Part shown: one piece after another, positions 1 to 8,810 of the stretch
How the letters are laid out: every line of letters starts with the position of its first letter
How positions within the stretch are numbered: position 1 is the first letter of the stretch
NCBI GenBank assembly: GCA_964640125.1
Contig: CAZXGG010000007.1
Span: 1 to 64,000 of the forward strand
DNA from: G020353115 sp964640125
GTDB taxonomy: Bacteria; Bacteroidota; Bacteroidia; Bacteroidales; VadinHA17
Reading direction: 5' to 3'
Length of the DNA stretch: 64,000 nucleotides
Translations under genes and position numbers: made by a program
The notes under the pieces: generated by a model
Told to the model about the DNA's origin: nothing
The model's database searches: none
The model's input: the letters and a program-made list of their open reading frames with translations, nothing else

Positions 1-523
1 TTCTGTCGCCGAGGGGAAACTGTGCCACCTTCAACTGGTTTTGCGATAGCTGGCAAAGGAAGTAGCTCTGGTCTTTGTTCCTGTCCTTTCCCGCGAGCAG
101 GCGGTAAATGGCTTCTCCGTTTTGTTCAATTTCCTCTTTCCGGCAGTAATGACCGGTGGCCACATACTCGGCACCCAGTTTCACCGCTTCAGCAACAAAA
201 AGGTCAAACTTGATCTCCCGGTTGCAAAGGACATCCGGGTTGGGTGTGCGCCCCTTCCCGTATTCCGCAAACAGATACTCCACCACTCTTTTTCTGTATT
301 CAGTGCTCAGGTCAACCGTGTGGAAAGGAATGTCCAGTTTCCTGGCGACCAGCTCGGCAAACAGGACATCTTCATCCCAGGGACAGTCACCTTTAAGCAC
401 ACCGGTGGTATCGTGCCAGTTTTTCATGAAAAGTCCGGTCACCTCATGTCCCAGGGATTTCAGGATGTGTGCTGCAACGCTCGAATCTACGCCACCCGAT
501 AAACCGACAACTATCCTGCTCAT
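1..523 (-). CDS. mnmA: tRNA-specific 2-thiouridylase MnmA (5' part, cut by window edge)
   Basis: Makes the 2-thio group of wobble uridine 34 in tRNAs for Lys, Glu and Gln, using sulfur relayed by a persulfide carrier; a cytoplasmic enzyme. The first 174 residues are readable from the ATG at 521-523. They show the PP-loop ATP site GLSGGVDSS (residues 7-15), the FMKNWHD segment (32-38), and RTPNPDVLCNREIKF, in which Cys100 matches the family's first catalytic cysteine. KDRNKDQSYFLCQL follows near the window edge. The second catalytic cysteine and the C-terminal barrel lie outside the window. The start is fixed by its place directly before the PP-loop. Family assignment is very secure. Confidence 0.95.
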   Translation of the reverse strand, partial: MSRIVVGLSGGVDSSVAAHILKSLGHEVTGLFMKNWHDTTGVLKGDCPWDEDVLFAELVARKLDIPFHTVDLSTEYRKRVVEYLFAEYGKGRTPNPDVLCNREIKFDLFVAEAVKLGAEYVATGHYCRKEEIEQNGEAIYRLLAGKDRNKDQSYFLCQLSQNQLKVAQFPLGDR

Positions 524-631
524 TCTTTATCTGAGAGATTGATTCAGAAACAAAAGTAGGAAAAATGAATGAACCCCGGACAGTTATCGTCCATGGGGAT
601 GGAGATCAGGCAAAGGTTCTTCGTGCATTAC

Positions 632-733
632 TTACCGGTTGAACCATTCCACGACCATCTGATCCACTTCATCCCGGTATACCAGGATCCCGTGATCACC
701 CCCTTCGAACAGGATTAAGAAAAAATTCGTTTC
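632..733 (-). pseudogene. 3' remnant of a prolyl-oligopeptidase/alpha-beta hydrolase gene
   Basis: Read on the minus strand, about 33 codons end in TAA at 632-634 and encode FFLILFEGGDHGILVYRDEV followed by DQMVVEWFNR. The GGDHG segment carries the catalytic-histidine signature of S9-type serine peptidases and related alpha/beta hydrolases, and the tail resembles the usual last helix of such enzymes. No start codon is available: an in-frame stop lies a few codons upstream, right next to the stop codon of the neighbouring amidohydrolase-like gene. The rest of the gene appears to have been deleted. The family call rests on this short stretch alone. Confidence 0.6.
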
Positions 734-740
734 ATGTAAT

Positions 741-2111
741 CTACTCGTTTATACTGCTTATGAGTTCCTGCCTATCAATCACTTCACCGTTTAGCACTAT
801 GTGTTCAATCCCTACAAGATGATTCAGATCATCCACAGGATTATCGTTTAAAATCAGCAGATTGGCACGATACCCCTTTTTTATTATCCCGGTTTTCCAC
901 CCAAAGGCTTCATTGAAATTGGAAGTGGCTGCAGCAAGCACCTCCCGGTTTGATAATCCGATTTCTGAGAGCAGGTGAAGTTCCGTGTGCAGGGAGATCC
1001 CTGGCATGGTTCCCCAGACATCCGTTGCACTTCCGGCAAGGTATCTGGCACCCTTTGCTGCATATAAAGTTTCAATCTTAAGTTCGTGAAGGGCAAGATT
1101 CCTGTAATTTTCCTGTATCAACGGTTCATAATGATGATTTCCTGTTTCCTTATCTGCAGGGTTGTTAATGTCTTCTTCAGAAATAATTGCTGCGATGGGA
1201 TAATCCCATGGATTTTCATGGTCTGGCAGGTCAAGATAGAGCAGGCTCAGGGTTGGCATCAGGAACGTTTTGGAATGCGCTAGCACCCAGGCATGGTTTT
1301 CCAGATCAGGATCATCCAAGCCGAGATTTGAAAGGTACCGGTAATATTTCCATTTCGGACTTTCCATATCATCACTGAAGGGTTGGTCAGCTACTGCCTT
1401 TGCCATTTCTTCTGGTGCAACATCCAGTGAATACCGTGTTGTATGGACAAACACCTCAATGCCCAACTCCGTTGCTTCCCGGTAAGTTGTATATCCAAGT
1501 TCCCCGATGCAACCCATACCAAGTTCTTCTGCCCGGGCCTTCAGTTTCTGAACCTGGTCAGGCGAAAGCGCATATTTCAGTAGTGCAATTGAATAGCCCT
1601 TTTCATATAATGACTCCAGATCTTTGATGTGTTCATTTATCGGTTTTCTTTCATCACCGACCGATTCAAGCCTGTAAACATCTGGTGAAGGATCAGCCTC
1701 GCTGAAGAATAGTCCTCTTCTCCCTCCATCCACACCGATAATGGATGTTATGCCCATGTACAGAAAGGCGTTTGCATACTGCTGGTTATTCACAACAGCA
1801 AAGCCATCAAACAAGCCCGGGATGATGAATTTCCCGGATGCATCAATTGTCACCACATTCTTTGGGAACCTAATCTCATCATTGAGTTGCCCTGTTGCAG
1901 CAATGGTATCACCCCGGATCAGAACATATGAATTATTCAAATCCTGTTCATGGATTCCACCATTAGAAACATCGATTATTGTTCCTCCCAGGATCAATAG
2001 GTCTACCGGTTGAGTCTTCTCTGTTGTGCAGCCCAGGAAGAACAGGAAGATCAGAACCGGGACTAATCCTTCAAATGGAATGGATTTTCTATTCGAAATA
2101 TTCAAACGCAT
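741..2111 (-). CDS. amidohydrolase-like lipoprotein lacking metal ligands
   Basis: About 456 residues with the overall pattern of imidazolonepropionase-like amidohydrolases: an N-terminal beta part (LLILGGTIIDV, IRGDTIAATG), IPGLFDGFAV, LLKYALSPDQ, VFVHTTRY, GSATDVWG, and a C-terminal end with GIIKKGYRANLLILNDNP. In active relatives PGLxDxHxH supplies two metal histidines. Here that stretch (residues 98-106) reads PGLFDGFAV, and the strand-5 histidine after the carbamylated-lysine position is also missing. It is probably a binding protein or pseudoenzyme. A lipobox (FFLGC, Cys28) suggests export and anchoring. The start at 2111 was chosen because it gives a clean lipoprotein signal; a start at 2147 is also open. 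It overlaps the upstream GH114-type gene by 23 bases, so the two are probably co-transcribed. Confidence 0.85.
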   Translation of the reverse strand: MRLNISNRKSIPFEGLVPVLIFLFFLGCTTEKTQPVDLLILGGTIIDVSNGGIHEQDLNNSYVLIRGDTIAATGQLNDEIRFPKNVVTIDASGKFIIPGLFDGFAVVNNQQYANAFLYMGITSIIGVDGGRRGLFFSEADPSPDVYRLESVGDERKPINEHIKDLESLYEKGYSIALLKYALSPDQVQKLKARAEELGMGCIGELGYTTYREATELGIEVFVHTTRYSLDVAPEEMAKAVADQPFSDDMESPKWKYYRYLSNLGLDDPDLENHAWVLAHSKTFLMPTLSLLYLDLPDHENPWDYPIAAIISEEDINNPADKETGNHHYEPLIQENYRNLALHELKIETLYAAKGARYLAGSATDVWGTMPGISLHTELHLLSEIGLSNREVLAAATSNFNEAFGWKTGIIKKGYRANLLILNDNPVDDLNHLVGIEHIVLNGEVIDRQELISSINE

Positions 2112-3078
2112 CGATGATATCAAGGTATACGCCGTCAAAACCGGCATCCAGGATCTTATCCAGGTAGGAACTATCGGTTCCGAATATGATCTGCTGCCAT
2201 AACGGATCCCAGTACTCCACTTTGTAGTTACCCTCCCAGTCCGGATTCTCTTTTTTCAACCAGGATGGCGGATTGGTTTCCCAATCGGTTTGCCAGTAGT
2301 AGCGGTAATCTTCTGCTTCTCCAATACTCATGTAGGCAATAACCATCCGTTTCCCCCCATTCTGTTTGCTCCTCAATTCCTCAACCTCAGCCGGTGTATA
2401 GGGTACGCCATCGAAGAAGAAGTCCATGATCAGAAGGTCATAATTTGTCGCGGTGACCTCACTGATAAAGTTACCCTTTGTGCCAAATCCTTCCGGGTCA
2501 AGGATGTAGAGGAAATTTTTTGCGTTATCAAGCAGCGTGACAACATCTGTATTTTCATTATAGGGGCTTGCCGGATAAGCGGGAATATTGTCCAGATCCC
2601 TGTGATCTGCAGCAAAGGATATATACCCTGAATCAGCACAGGTAGCATACGAATCGTCAACCTTCGATTGGGTGCTGCAATAATCGGTCACCAGTATTTT
2701 AACCCCGTTAAGCCTGGCTTTTTCAAGGTAGAAGCATGTCTCACTGGTGAAAGTAAAGGGAGATTTCTCATTGTCGTTATTGTATCCGTAGAAAAGATCT
2801 TCCCTGCCAACCCCGTCAATTGCCTGAAGGTAGGAGAGATCGGGATCATCCTGAAGCTTCCCCTCCAGGGTTATCAATTCATGACCGTTTTGAGGTATAA
2901 TGACAAAAGCGCCATCGACGTTTTTGGCATAGACACTGATGCCCTTTACGAAGGCTTTCATATAGTCTTTGTATTCGGTTGTTGTTTCCTCCGGCTCTGA
3001 ATCATCGCTGCATCCAGGAAGGAAGCAACCGACGAGTAAAACGACAAATAGGTTGAATAGAATGGATGATTTTTTCAT
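2089..3078 (-). CDS. GH114/TM1410-type glycoside hydrolase lipoprotein with swapped domain halves
   Basis: A 329-residue lipoprotein (signal followed by cysteines at 18 and 23, either of which could be the anchor). It resembles the MJ1477/TM1410 putative endo-alpha-1,4-polygalactosaminidase family, a (beta/alpha)8 barrel. The order is unusual. Residues 37-150 hold what is normally the C-terminal half (AFVKGISVYAK, IPQNGHEL at 61-68, IDGVGREDLFYGYN, LVTDYC, SFAADHRDLDNIP). Residues 175-329 hold the normal N-terminal half (YDLLIMDFFFDG, SIGEAEDYRYYW from 251, GFDGVYLDIIDAFEYFE at the very end). The stop falls where the two halves would normally join. Substrate is not known. It overlaps the amidohydrolase-like gene downstream, which suggests a two-gene operon. 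Confidence 0.8.
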   Translation of the reverse strand: MKKSSILFNLFVVLLVGCFLPGCSDDSEPEETTTEYKDYMKAFVKGISVYAKNVDGAFVIIPQNGHELITLEGKLQDDPDLSYLQAIDGVGREDLFYGYNNDNEKSPFTFTSETCFYLEKARLNGVKILVTDYCSTQSKVDDSYATCADSGYISFAADHRDLDNIPAYPASPYNENTDVVTLLDNAKNFLYILDPEGFGTKGNFISEVTATNYDLLIMDFFFDGVPYTPAEVEELRSKQNGGKRMVIAYMSIGEAEDYRYYWQTDWETNPPSWLKKENPDWEGNYKVEYWDPLWQQIIFGTDSSYLDKILDAGFDGVYLDIIDAFEYFE

Positions 3079-3517
3079 GGCTGATGATTAAGGTTCTTTG
3101 ATTTAATAAATAAAAATACGAAAAAGGAGGGAAGTTTTCGGTTCTCAGTTTTAAAAAGTGACGAGTAACGCCTGACTGCCATGCCTTCGGCAGGTAAACC
3201 GTCAGGCAGGCGTGACGACCCCAGCACCGAGCAACGAGCACCGAGGACCTGTCTTTCTCACCACTCATCCCGAATTTCCCCAAATCTGTGATTTGGTTAG
3301 AAATTCGAGGATCCTCGAAAAAATACGAAATCGAAGATTTCTGTTTTTTCGGGACCTCTCATCACTCATAACTCACTTCTCATCACTCATAACTCACCTC
3401 TTATTTCTTGTTTTTACCCAGCACCGAGCAACGAGCACCGAGGACCTATTTCAACTTTCAACTTCCAACATCGAACGTTCAACGTCCAAATACTAAACAC
3501 TGAACTCTGTACTTTGA
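3079..3517. repeat. gene-free stretch with copy A of a dispersed ~190-bp repeat
   Basis: No coding sequence is supported here. Bases 3262-3447 match the reverse complement of about 43821-43987 nearly base for base over long runs. Shared parts are the palindrome CGAGGATCCTCG, the hairpin GAAATCGAAGATTTC, the run TTTTTTCGGGACCTCTCATC and the end CCGAGGACCT. A shorter related piece lies near 15796-15870. The left part (3170-3215) holds a separate inverted repeat, CCTGAC...GTCAGG. Words such as TCATAACTCAC recur two or three times in a row. Confidence 0.85.
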
Positions 3518-3997
3518 CTACTCACTTCCCATCCTCTCCAAAGCCCTTCCCGTCAACCGATACACCACCCATTCATCCATTGCTTCGGCGCCGATTTTTT
3601 CATAGAAATCTCTGGCTGGGTTCCATTTCAGCACCCACCATTCCATTCTTCCACATTTTCTTTTCCTGGCGAGCATTGCACAATAGTTCAGGAGTGCTTT
3701 ACCAATGCCCTTACCGCGGTATTCCGGAGTGACATAGAGATCTTCGATATAGATACCTGGCCTTCCCAGGAAAGTAGAGAAATTGTGGAAGAAGAGAGTG
3801 TAACCAACCGGTTGACCATGGTATTCGGCAATGATCACTTCAGCATACGATTTTTTGCCAAAAAGCGTTTCATCCAGGATCTCTTTGGTGGCAACCACCT
3901 CATGAGCCAGTTTTTCATATTCTGCCAGTTCTTTGATGAATCTCAGGATCAACGGTGTATCGGCAGGTTCAGCCAGTCGAATGTTCAGGTTTTTCAT
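3518..3997 (-). CDS. GNAT family N-acetyltransferase (SSAT-like)
   Basis: A 159-residue single-domain GNAT enzyme that would move an acetyl group from acetyl-CoA to an amine. The N-terminus NIRLAEPADTPLILRFIKEL, the acetyl-CoA loop EYRGKGIGKALL (about 112-123) preceded by GIYIEDLYVTPEY, and the end NPARDFYEKIGAEAMDEWVV resemble the spermidine/spermine or thialysine N-acetyltransferase branch. Length and motif order are normal for the family. The substrate cannot be told from sequence. It stands alone between repeat-rich DNA and an oppositely spaced membrane-protein gene. Confidence 0.9.
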   Translation of the reverse strand: MKNLNIRLAEPADTPLILRFIKELAEYEKLAHEVVATKEILDETLFGKKSYAEVIIAEYHGQPVGYTLFFHNFSTFLGRPGIYIEDLYVTPEYRGKGIGKALLNYCAMLARKRKCGRMEWWVLKWNPARDFYEKIGAEAMDEWVVYRLTGRALERMGSE

Positions 3998-4099
3998 GTA
4001 GAAAAGGATTTGGGTGTAGGTTGGATAAAACGATTAGTAAGCATGGAACAATAGTGACGTATATTTGACAATTCAATTCATAGCGTGTCGATTAAAACG

Positions 4100-4327
4100 C
4101 TATCCTGCTATTCCATTTTCGTGGTTTGCAACGTGTGCTTTCTCTTTCCATTCGGCAATTCTCTCTTTCAGGAATCTGAGGATGGCCGGTATTCCAAGAT
4201 AGAGGATGAGCAGGATAACAGGAATAATAAACAGGAAGATCTCGTCATCAGAGGGACCTGCCGTACCTCCCTTACATAAGCAGGGAAAAGAGAGAAATAT
4301 TAACCAGTTAAGGATATACTTTTTCAT
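4100..4327 (-). CDS. small single-span membrane protein
   Basis: A 75-residue protein with an N-terminal signal-like hydrophobic stretch (ILNWLIFLSFPCLC), a short acidic loop (GPSDDEIF), one clear transmembrane helix (LFIIPVILLILYLGIPAILRF) and a charged tail (LKERIAEWKEKAHV). Its ATG overlaps the stop of the aldo/keto reductase gene by four bases (ATGA type), so it is very likely translated from the same message. No family is recognised and no function can be given. Confidence 0.7.
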   Translation of the reverse strand: MKKYILNWLIFLSFPCLCKGGTAGPSDDEIFLFIIPVILLILYLGIPAILRFLKERIAEWKEKAHVANHENGIAG

Positions 4328-5337
4328 TTCGGGTTGTTCTGTTTAACATTCAGAATTCGATCAATATCCTTTAATTCCTGGTCGGTAAAATCGATGTTAT
4401 TCAGGCAGGCCATCGAATTCAGAAGCTGGGAAACAGAGCTTGCTCCGATCAGAACCGATGTAATACGGTTATCACGAAGGATCCACGATAAAGCCATCTG
4501 GGCAAGGGATTGATCGCGTTTTTTTGCCAGCTCATTCAGCTTTATCAGCTTGTCAACCAGCCCTTTAGTGATGGCAGAACGTTCAAGGAATCCATGGGGT
4601 TTGTCTGCCCTGGATCCAGCAGGTATACCTTTCAGATACTTATCGGTCAATAATCCCTGGGCAAGGGGAGAAAAGGGAATACAGCCAACACCTTCCTCTT
4701 CCAGGACATCCAGCAATCCATCTTCCACATTCCGAACAAGCATCGAGTATTTGGGTTGATGAATCAGGCAGGGAGTGCCCATCTCCCGTAGAATGGAACA
4801 GGCTTTCCTGGTCATTTCAGGATCATAGTTTGAGATTCCGGCATAGAGTGCCTTCCCTGAACGGACTGCATGATAAAGTGCACTCATGGTCTCTTCCAGG
4901 GGCGTGTCGGGATCGGGTCTGTGGGAATAGAAGATGTCAACATACTCCAATCCCATGCGATGGAGACTTTGATCCAGGCTTGCAATCAGGTATTTCTGTG
5001 ATCCCCACTCTCCGTATGGACCGGGCCACATGTAATAGCCGGCTTTCGTGGATATAACCAGTTCGTCCCGGTATGATTTCAGATCGTTATTCAGGATCCG
5101 TCCGAAATTGGTTTCGGCAGATCCCGGAGGAGGACCATAGTTATTCGCCAGGTCGAAATGGGTTATGCCGGAATCAAATGCCTTCAGGATACTATTCCTG
5201 GCAGTTTCAAAGTCGTCAACGAATCCGAAGTTGTGCCACAAACCAAGAGATACAGCAGGCAGTAACAAACCACTTTTCCCGGACCGGTTGTATTCCATGG
5301 CTTTATACCGATCAGATGAGGGTATATATTCTTCCAT
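4324..5337 (-). CDS. aldo/keto reductase, YghZ-like
   Basis: A 337-residue NADPH-dependent aldo/keto reductase. The start region RSGKSGLLLPAVSLGLWHNF and the segment NNYGPPPGSAETNFG match the YghZ (L-glyceraldehyde 3-phosphate reductase) branch closely. The catalytic tetrad is present: Asp and Tyr in FDLANNYG, Lys in ISTKAGY, His in FYSHRPDPDTP. The end SVLIGASSVSQL is the usual NADPH-phosphate binding loop. A role in detoxifying reactive aldehydes is inferred from the family. It is followed, with a four-base overlap, by the small membrane protein gene. Confidence 0.93.
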   Translation of the reverse strand: MEEYIPSSDRYKAMEYNRSGKSGLLLPAVSLGLWHNFGFVDDFETARNSILKAFDSGITHFDLANNYGPPPGSAETNFGRILNNDLKSYRDELVISTKAGYYMWPGPYGEWGSQKYLIASLDQSLHRMGLEYVDIFYSHRPDPDTPLEETMSALYHAVRSGKALYAGISNYDPEMTRKACSILREMGTPCLIHQPKYSMLVRNVEDGLLDVLEEEGVGCIPFSPLAQGLLTDKYLKGIPAGSRADKPHGFLERSAITKGLVDKLIKLNELAKKRDQSLAQMALSWILRDNRITSVLIGASSVSQLLNSMACLNNIDFTDQELKDIDRILNVKQNNPK

Positions 5338-5528
5338 TGCGTTTTAAATTATTTTGCTTACGCCCTTCCAGGGCTTCGTAAATATGAACTGAACTGATTC
5401 TAAATATATAAAATCTTGTAACCGAATCAAAGCATTATATCATCATCTATTTTTCCGAAACCCGATTACCCGGTTCCAACATTCCCGGTTTTTCAGTACA
5501 TTTAATCCCGATTCATTCATCCGGATTA

Positions 5529-8500
5529 ATGGCACACCTCACCGTATACAAAGCATCTGCCGGATCAGGCAAAACCTATACCCTTGCCTTTGAATACCTG
5601 CTGCACCTGATTCGCAATCCCTATGCTTACCGGAGAATACTGGCGGTAACATTCACCAACAAAGCCACCGCAGAGATGAAAAGCCGGATTGTGAATGAGC
5701 TTTTTCACCTCGCCAAAGGAAATCCCTCGCACTATCTGGAACCATTGGTGAAAAGGAGCAGGATCCCTCCCGATGATGTGCAGAAGAATGCTCAGCAGGC
5801 ATTTACCCTAATATTGCACGATTTCTCCAGATTTTCTGTGGAAACCATTGATTCTTTCTTTCACCATGTATTGAAATCGTTTACCCGTGAAATTGGGCTT
5901 CAGTCAGGATTTAACCTGGAAATGGATGTTAAGAAGATCTTGACTGAATCGGTCGATGAGATGCTGTTCCGTTTGTCGGACAATGATCCCCTGAAAGAGT
6001 GGCTTGTGCATTTTGCAGAAGCAAAAATTGAGGATGGTAAGTCATGGAATTTCAAACAGGATATCCTGGATATAGGGGAGGAAATATTCAGGGAAAAGTT
6101 TAAGCTTTTCAGCAAACCGCTGATTGAGAAATTGGGTAATAAACAACTCCTTGACAAATACCTTGATGACCTCAATAAAATTATCCATCAATTTGAAACC
6201 ACCCTGCAGGATTTTGGCAGGAGAGGGTTGGAGTTGATTGCCCGGTATGATTTGTGTATCGAAGATTTTAAGTATGGAAAAGGAGGATTTGCCAACCATT
6301 TCAGGAAACTAGCAGAAAAAAAAGATTTCAATCCGGGTGTGAGGGCCCGGAATGCATGCAATACCCTCTCTTTCTGGTATACTAAAAACAGTGAGAAGAA
6401 AGAGTCAATAGGAAGTGTATATGAGGCTGGATTAAACCAGCTCCTGTGCGATTCCCTTCACTTCTATGATACCCGATCGGAAGATTATCAGACTGCAATA
6501 ACCATTTCCAGATTCATCTATACTCTTGGCATACTAACCGATTTAACAAAACAGGTCAGGGAATACTGCCTGGAAAAAAATCTGTTCCTCATTTCAGATG
6601 TTGCCGCATTGCTGAAGGAGATCATTGAGGGAAATGATGCACCATTCATTTACGAGAAAACAGGAACGCTGTTTAACCACTTCATGATCGACGAATTCCA
6701 GGATACATCATGGATTCAGTGGCAGAATTTTCACCCGCTTCTGGCAAATAGCCTTGCCGAAAATCACGATTGCATGGTTGTTGGAGATGTGAAGCAATCG
6801 ATTTACAGATGGAGGAACAGCGACTGGAAAATACTGTCAGAACAACTGAACAAGGATTTTCAGGCTCCCCTGATCAGCACTCTGCCACTCAAAGCCAATT
6901 GGAGAAGCAGAGAGAACATTGTTCATTTCAATAGCCTGTTTTTCAAAGAAGCAGCACTGTCACTTGAAAACCGGTTTTTATCAAGCCTGGATGAACGGGC
7001 ATCCGGTGAGGAACGAATAAAAAACTTCTCCGGAAAAATCACAAGGGCGTATGAAGATACTTACCAGGAGATTCCTGATAAAGAAAATAAAAGCGGTGGT
7101 TTCATCTGGCTGAAACTGTTTGATAAAGAAGAGAAAGATTGGAAAGAACAGGTAAAAACAGAACTTCCGTCACTTGTGGATAACCTGCTTGACCGGGGAT
7201 ACAATCCCGGAGATATATGCATCCTGGTAAGGAATAACAAGGATGGAAAGGATATTGTAACCAGTTTGTTGCTGCAAAAATCGATGCGAGCAGATCCGGC
7301 GAACCATCAATACGAAGTCCTTTCCAACGAATCACTCTTCCTCGAAACATCTTCTGCTGTCTCACTTATTGTTTCCATATTGAGGTATCTGCACACCCCT
7401 GATGACCGGATAAATGGGGCCTTTATGCTGTCGGAATATAACCGGTACTTCAATCCAAACTCCCCCTCGGATCTGGGATTTTTAGAATCCATATCAAAGG
7501 AACCCGATTCACTACACAAACTGATAGAAGATTCATTCCCCCAAGGGTTTGTTAATGATGTACCGGTATTACCCTACCTGCCGTTGTATGAGATGATAGA
7601 ACGGATTATCCGGAACTTTACCCTTCATCAGGTAGATTCCGAAGTTCCGTTTATTCAGGCTTTCCTGGATGTTGTTGTCGAATTCTCAAGAAACGAGACT
7701 TCTGATCTTCCGTCTTTTTTGGAATGGTGGAAAAAGGAGGGGCCGAAAAAGACCATATCCGTCTCAGACCAGCAAAACGCCATCCGGGTATTAACCATCC
7801 ACAAAGCCAAAGGACTGGAATTCCCGGTGGTCATTATTCCTTACTGTGACTGGACCCTGGATCACATTCCCGGCAAACAGAACATCATCTGGTGTGAACC
7901 TGCCGGCAAACCCTTTGATGCCCTCGAACTGGTACCTGTAAATTATTCCTCCAAGCTTGCAGGGACTATTTTTCACGATGACTACTACAGTGAGAAACTA
8001 CATGCTTATGTCGATAATTTGAATCTTCTTTATGTAGCCTTTACCAGGCCGGTCGATAAACTCTATGTGTTTAGCCCGGCAGATAAAGAGGGTGATATGA
8101 AACAGGTGGGTGATCTGATCTATCATGTTATCCATTCTATGGTTGTGAAAAACGACCCGGGAGAGATGGAATCGTCTCCTTTCGGAAAACCGGTCAGCTG
8201 GAATGAACAAACACTGCAGCTTTCCATTGGTGCGGATCCGGTTGCAGGCAAGGAGTGGGAAAGACCGAATAATATCATAACGATGCGCACCAATCGTCCG
8301 GCAGATACTCCGGCAAACCGGTTGCTGCTGAACCTTCACAAATCCGACTACTTTATTATGGAGGATGATGCAAAAACAACCCGGATTAATCATGGAAACC
8401 TGATGCATGAATTATTTGAGCACATGATAACAGGAGATGACCTGGAGTATGCTGTAAACCGGCTACTGATAAAAGGAAAAATTTCAGCCGGGCTCGCAAA

Positions 8501-8810
8501 CGAGATGAAAAAAGAAGCGAGCGAAATGCTCTCGGACCCACTGGCTCAAAATTGGTTTAACAGAAAATGGGAGGTGAAAACAGAAGCAGATATTCTGCTG
8601 AAGAATAGAAAGGTTCGGAGACCCGACAGGGTCATGTTAAAAGATAAAAATGCCATTGTGGTGGATTATAAATTCGGTGAAGTTGAAGAGGAATCGTACA
8701 AATCCCAGATCAGGCAATACATGAAATACCTGATGGAAATGGGATACACTTCGGTCAGAGGATACATCTGGTACGGAAGTCTGAAAAAGCAAATAGAGGT
8801 ATTTCTATGA
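5529..8810 (+). CDS. addA: AddA-like UvrD/Rep helicase with C-terminal nuclease domain
   Basis: A 1093-residue superfamily 1A helicase-nuclease for processing double-strand DNA ends. Helicase motifs appear in order: Walker A ASAGSGKT (9-16), VTFTNKATAEMK (about 40), DEFQDTS (about 388), GDVKQSIYRWR (about 420), TIHKAKGLE (about 755) and YVAFTRP. The C-terminus has a RecB-type nuclease: HGNLMHELFEH, then RPDRVMLKDKNAIVVDYKFG (about 1030-1050) and QIRQYMKYL. The gene overlaps the radical SAM gene by four bases and an AddB-like gene follows, so AddAB is the likely complex. The start ATG is the first after an AT-rich divergent intergenic region. Confidence 0.93.
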   Translation: MAHLTVYKASAGSGKTYTLAFEYLLHLIRNPYAYRRILAVTFTNKATAEMKSRIVNELFHLAKGNPSHYLEPLVKRSRIPPDDVQKNAQQAFTLILHDFSRFSVETIDSFFHHVLKSFTREIGLQSGFNLEMDVKKILTESVDEMLFRLSDNDPLKEWLVHFAEAKIEDGKSWNFKQDILDIGEEIFREKFKLFSKPLIEKLGNKQLLDKYLDDLNKIIHQFETTLQDFGRRGLELIARYDLCIEDFKYGKGGFANHFRKLAEKKDFNPGVRARNACNTLSFWYTKNSEKKESIGSVYEAGLNQLLCDSLHFYDTRSEDYQTAITISRFIYTLGILTDLTKQVREYCLEKNLFLISDVAALLKEIIEGNDAPFIYEKTGTLFNHFMIDEFQDTSWIQWQNFHPLLANSLAENHDCMVVGDVKQSIYRWRNSDWKILSEQLNKDFQAPLISTLPLKANWRSRENIVHFNSLFFKEAALSLENRFLSSLDERASGEERIKNFSGKITRAYEDTYQEIPDKENKSGGFIWLKLFDKEEKDWKEQVKTELPSLVDNLLDRGYNPGDICILVRNNKDGKDIVTSLLLQKSMRADPANHQYEVLSNESLFLETSSAVSLIVSILRYLHTPDDRINGAFMLSEYNRYFNPNSPSDLGFLESISKEPDSLHKLIEDSFPQGFVNDVPVLPYLPLYEMIERIIRNFTLHQVDSEVPFIQAFLDVVVEFSRNETSDLPSFLEWWKKEGPKKTISVSDQQNAIRVLTIHKAKGLEFPVVIIPYCDWTLDHIPGKQNIIWCEPAGKPFDALELVPVNYSSKLAGTIFHDDYYSEKLHAYVDNLNLLYVAFTRPVDKLYVFSPADKEGDMKQVGDLIYHVIHSMVVKNDPGEMESSPFGKPVSWNEQTLQLSIGADPVAGKEWERPNNIITMRTNRPADTPANRLLLNLHKSDYFIMEDDAKTTRINHGNLMHELFEHMITGDDLEYAVNRLLIKGKISAGLANEMKKEASEMLSDPLAQNWFNRKWEVKTEADILLKNRKVRRPDRVMLKDKNAIVVDYKFGEVEEESYKSQIRQYMKYLMEMGYTSVRGYIWYGSLKKQIEVFL

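Noticed and set aside
122..502. Plus-strand open frame over mnmA
   Set aside because: It is the antisense of a clearly conserved mnmA segment and has no domain of its own.
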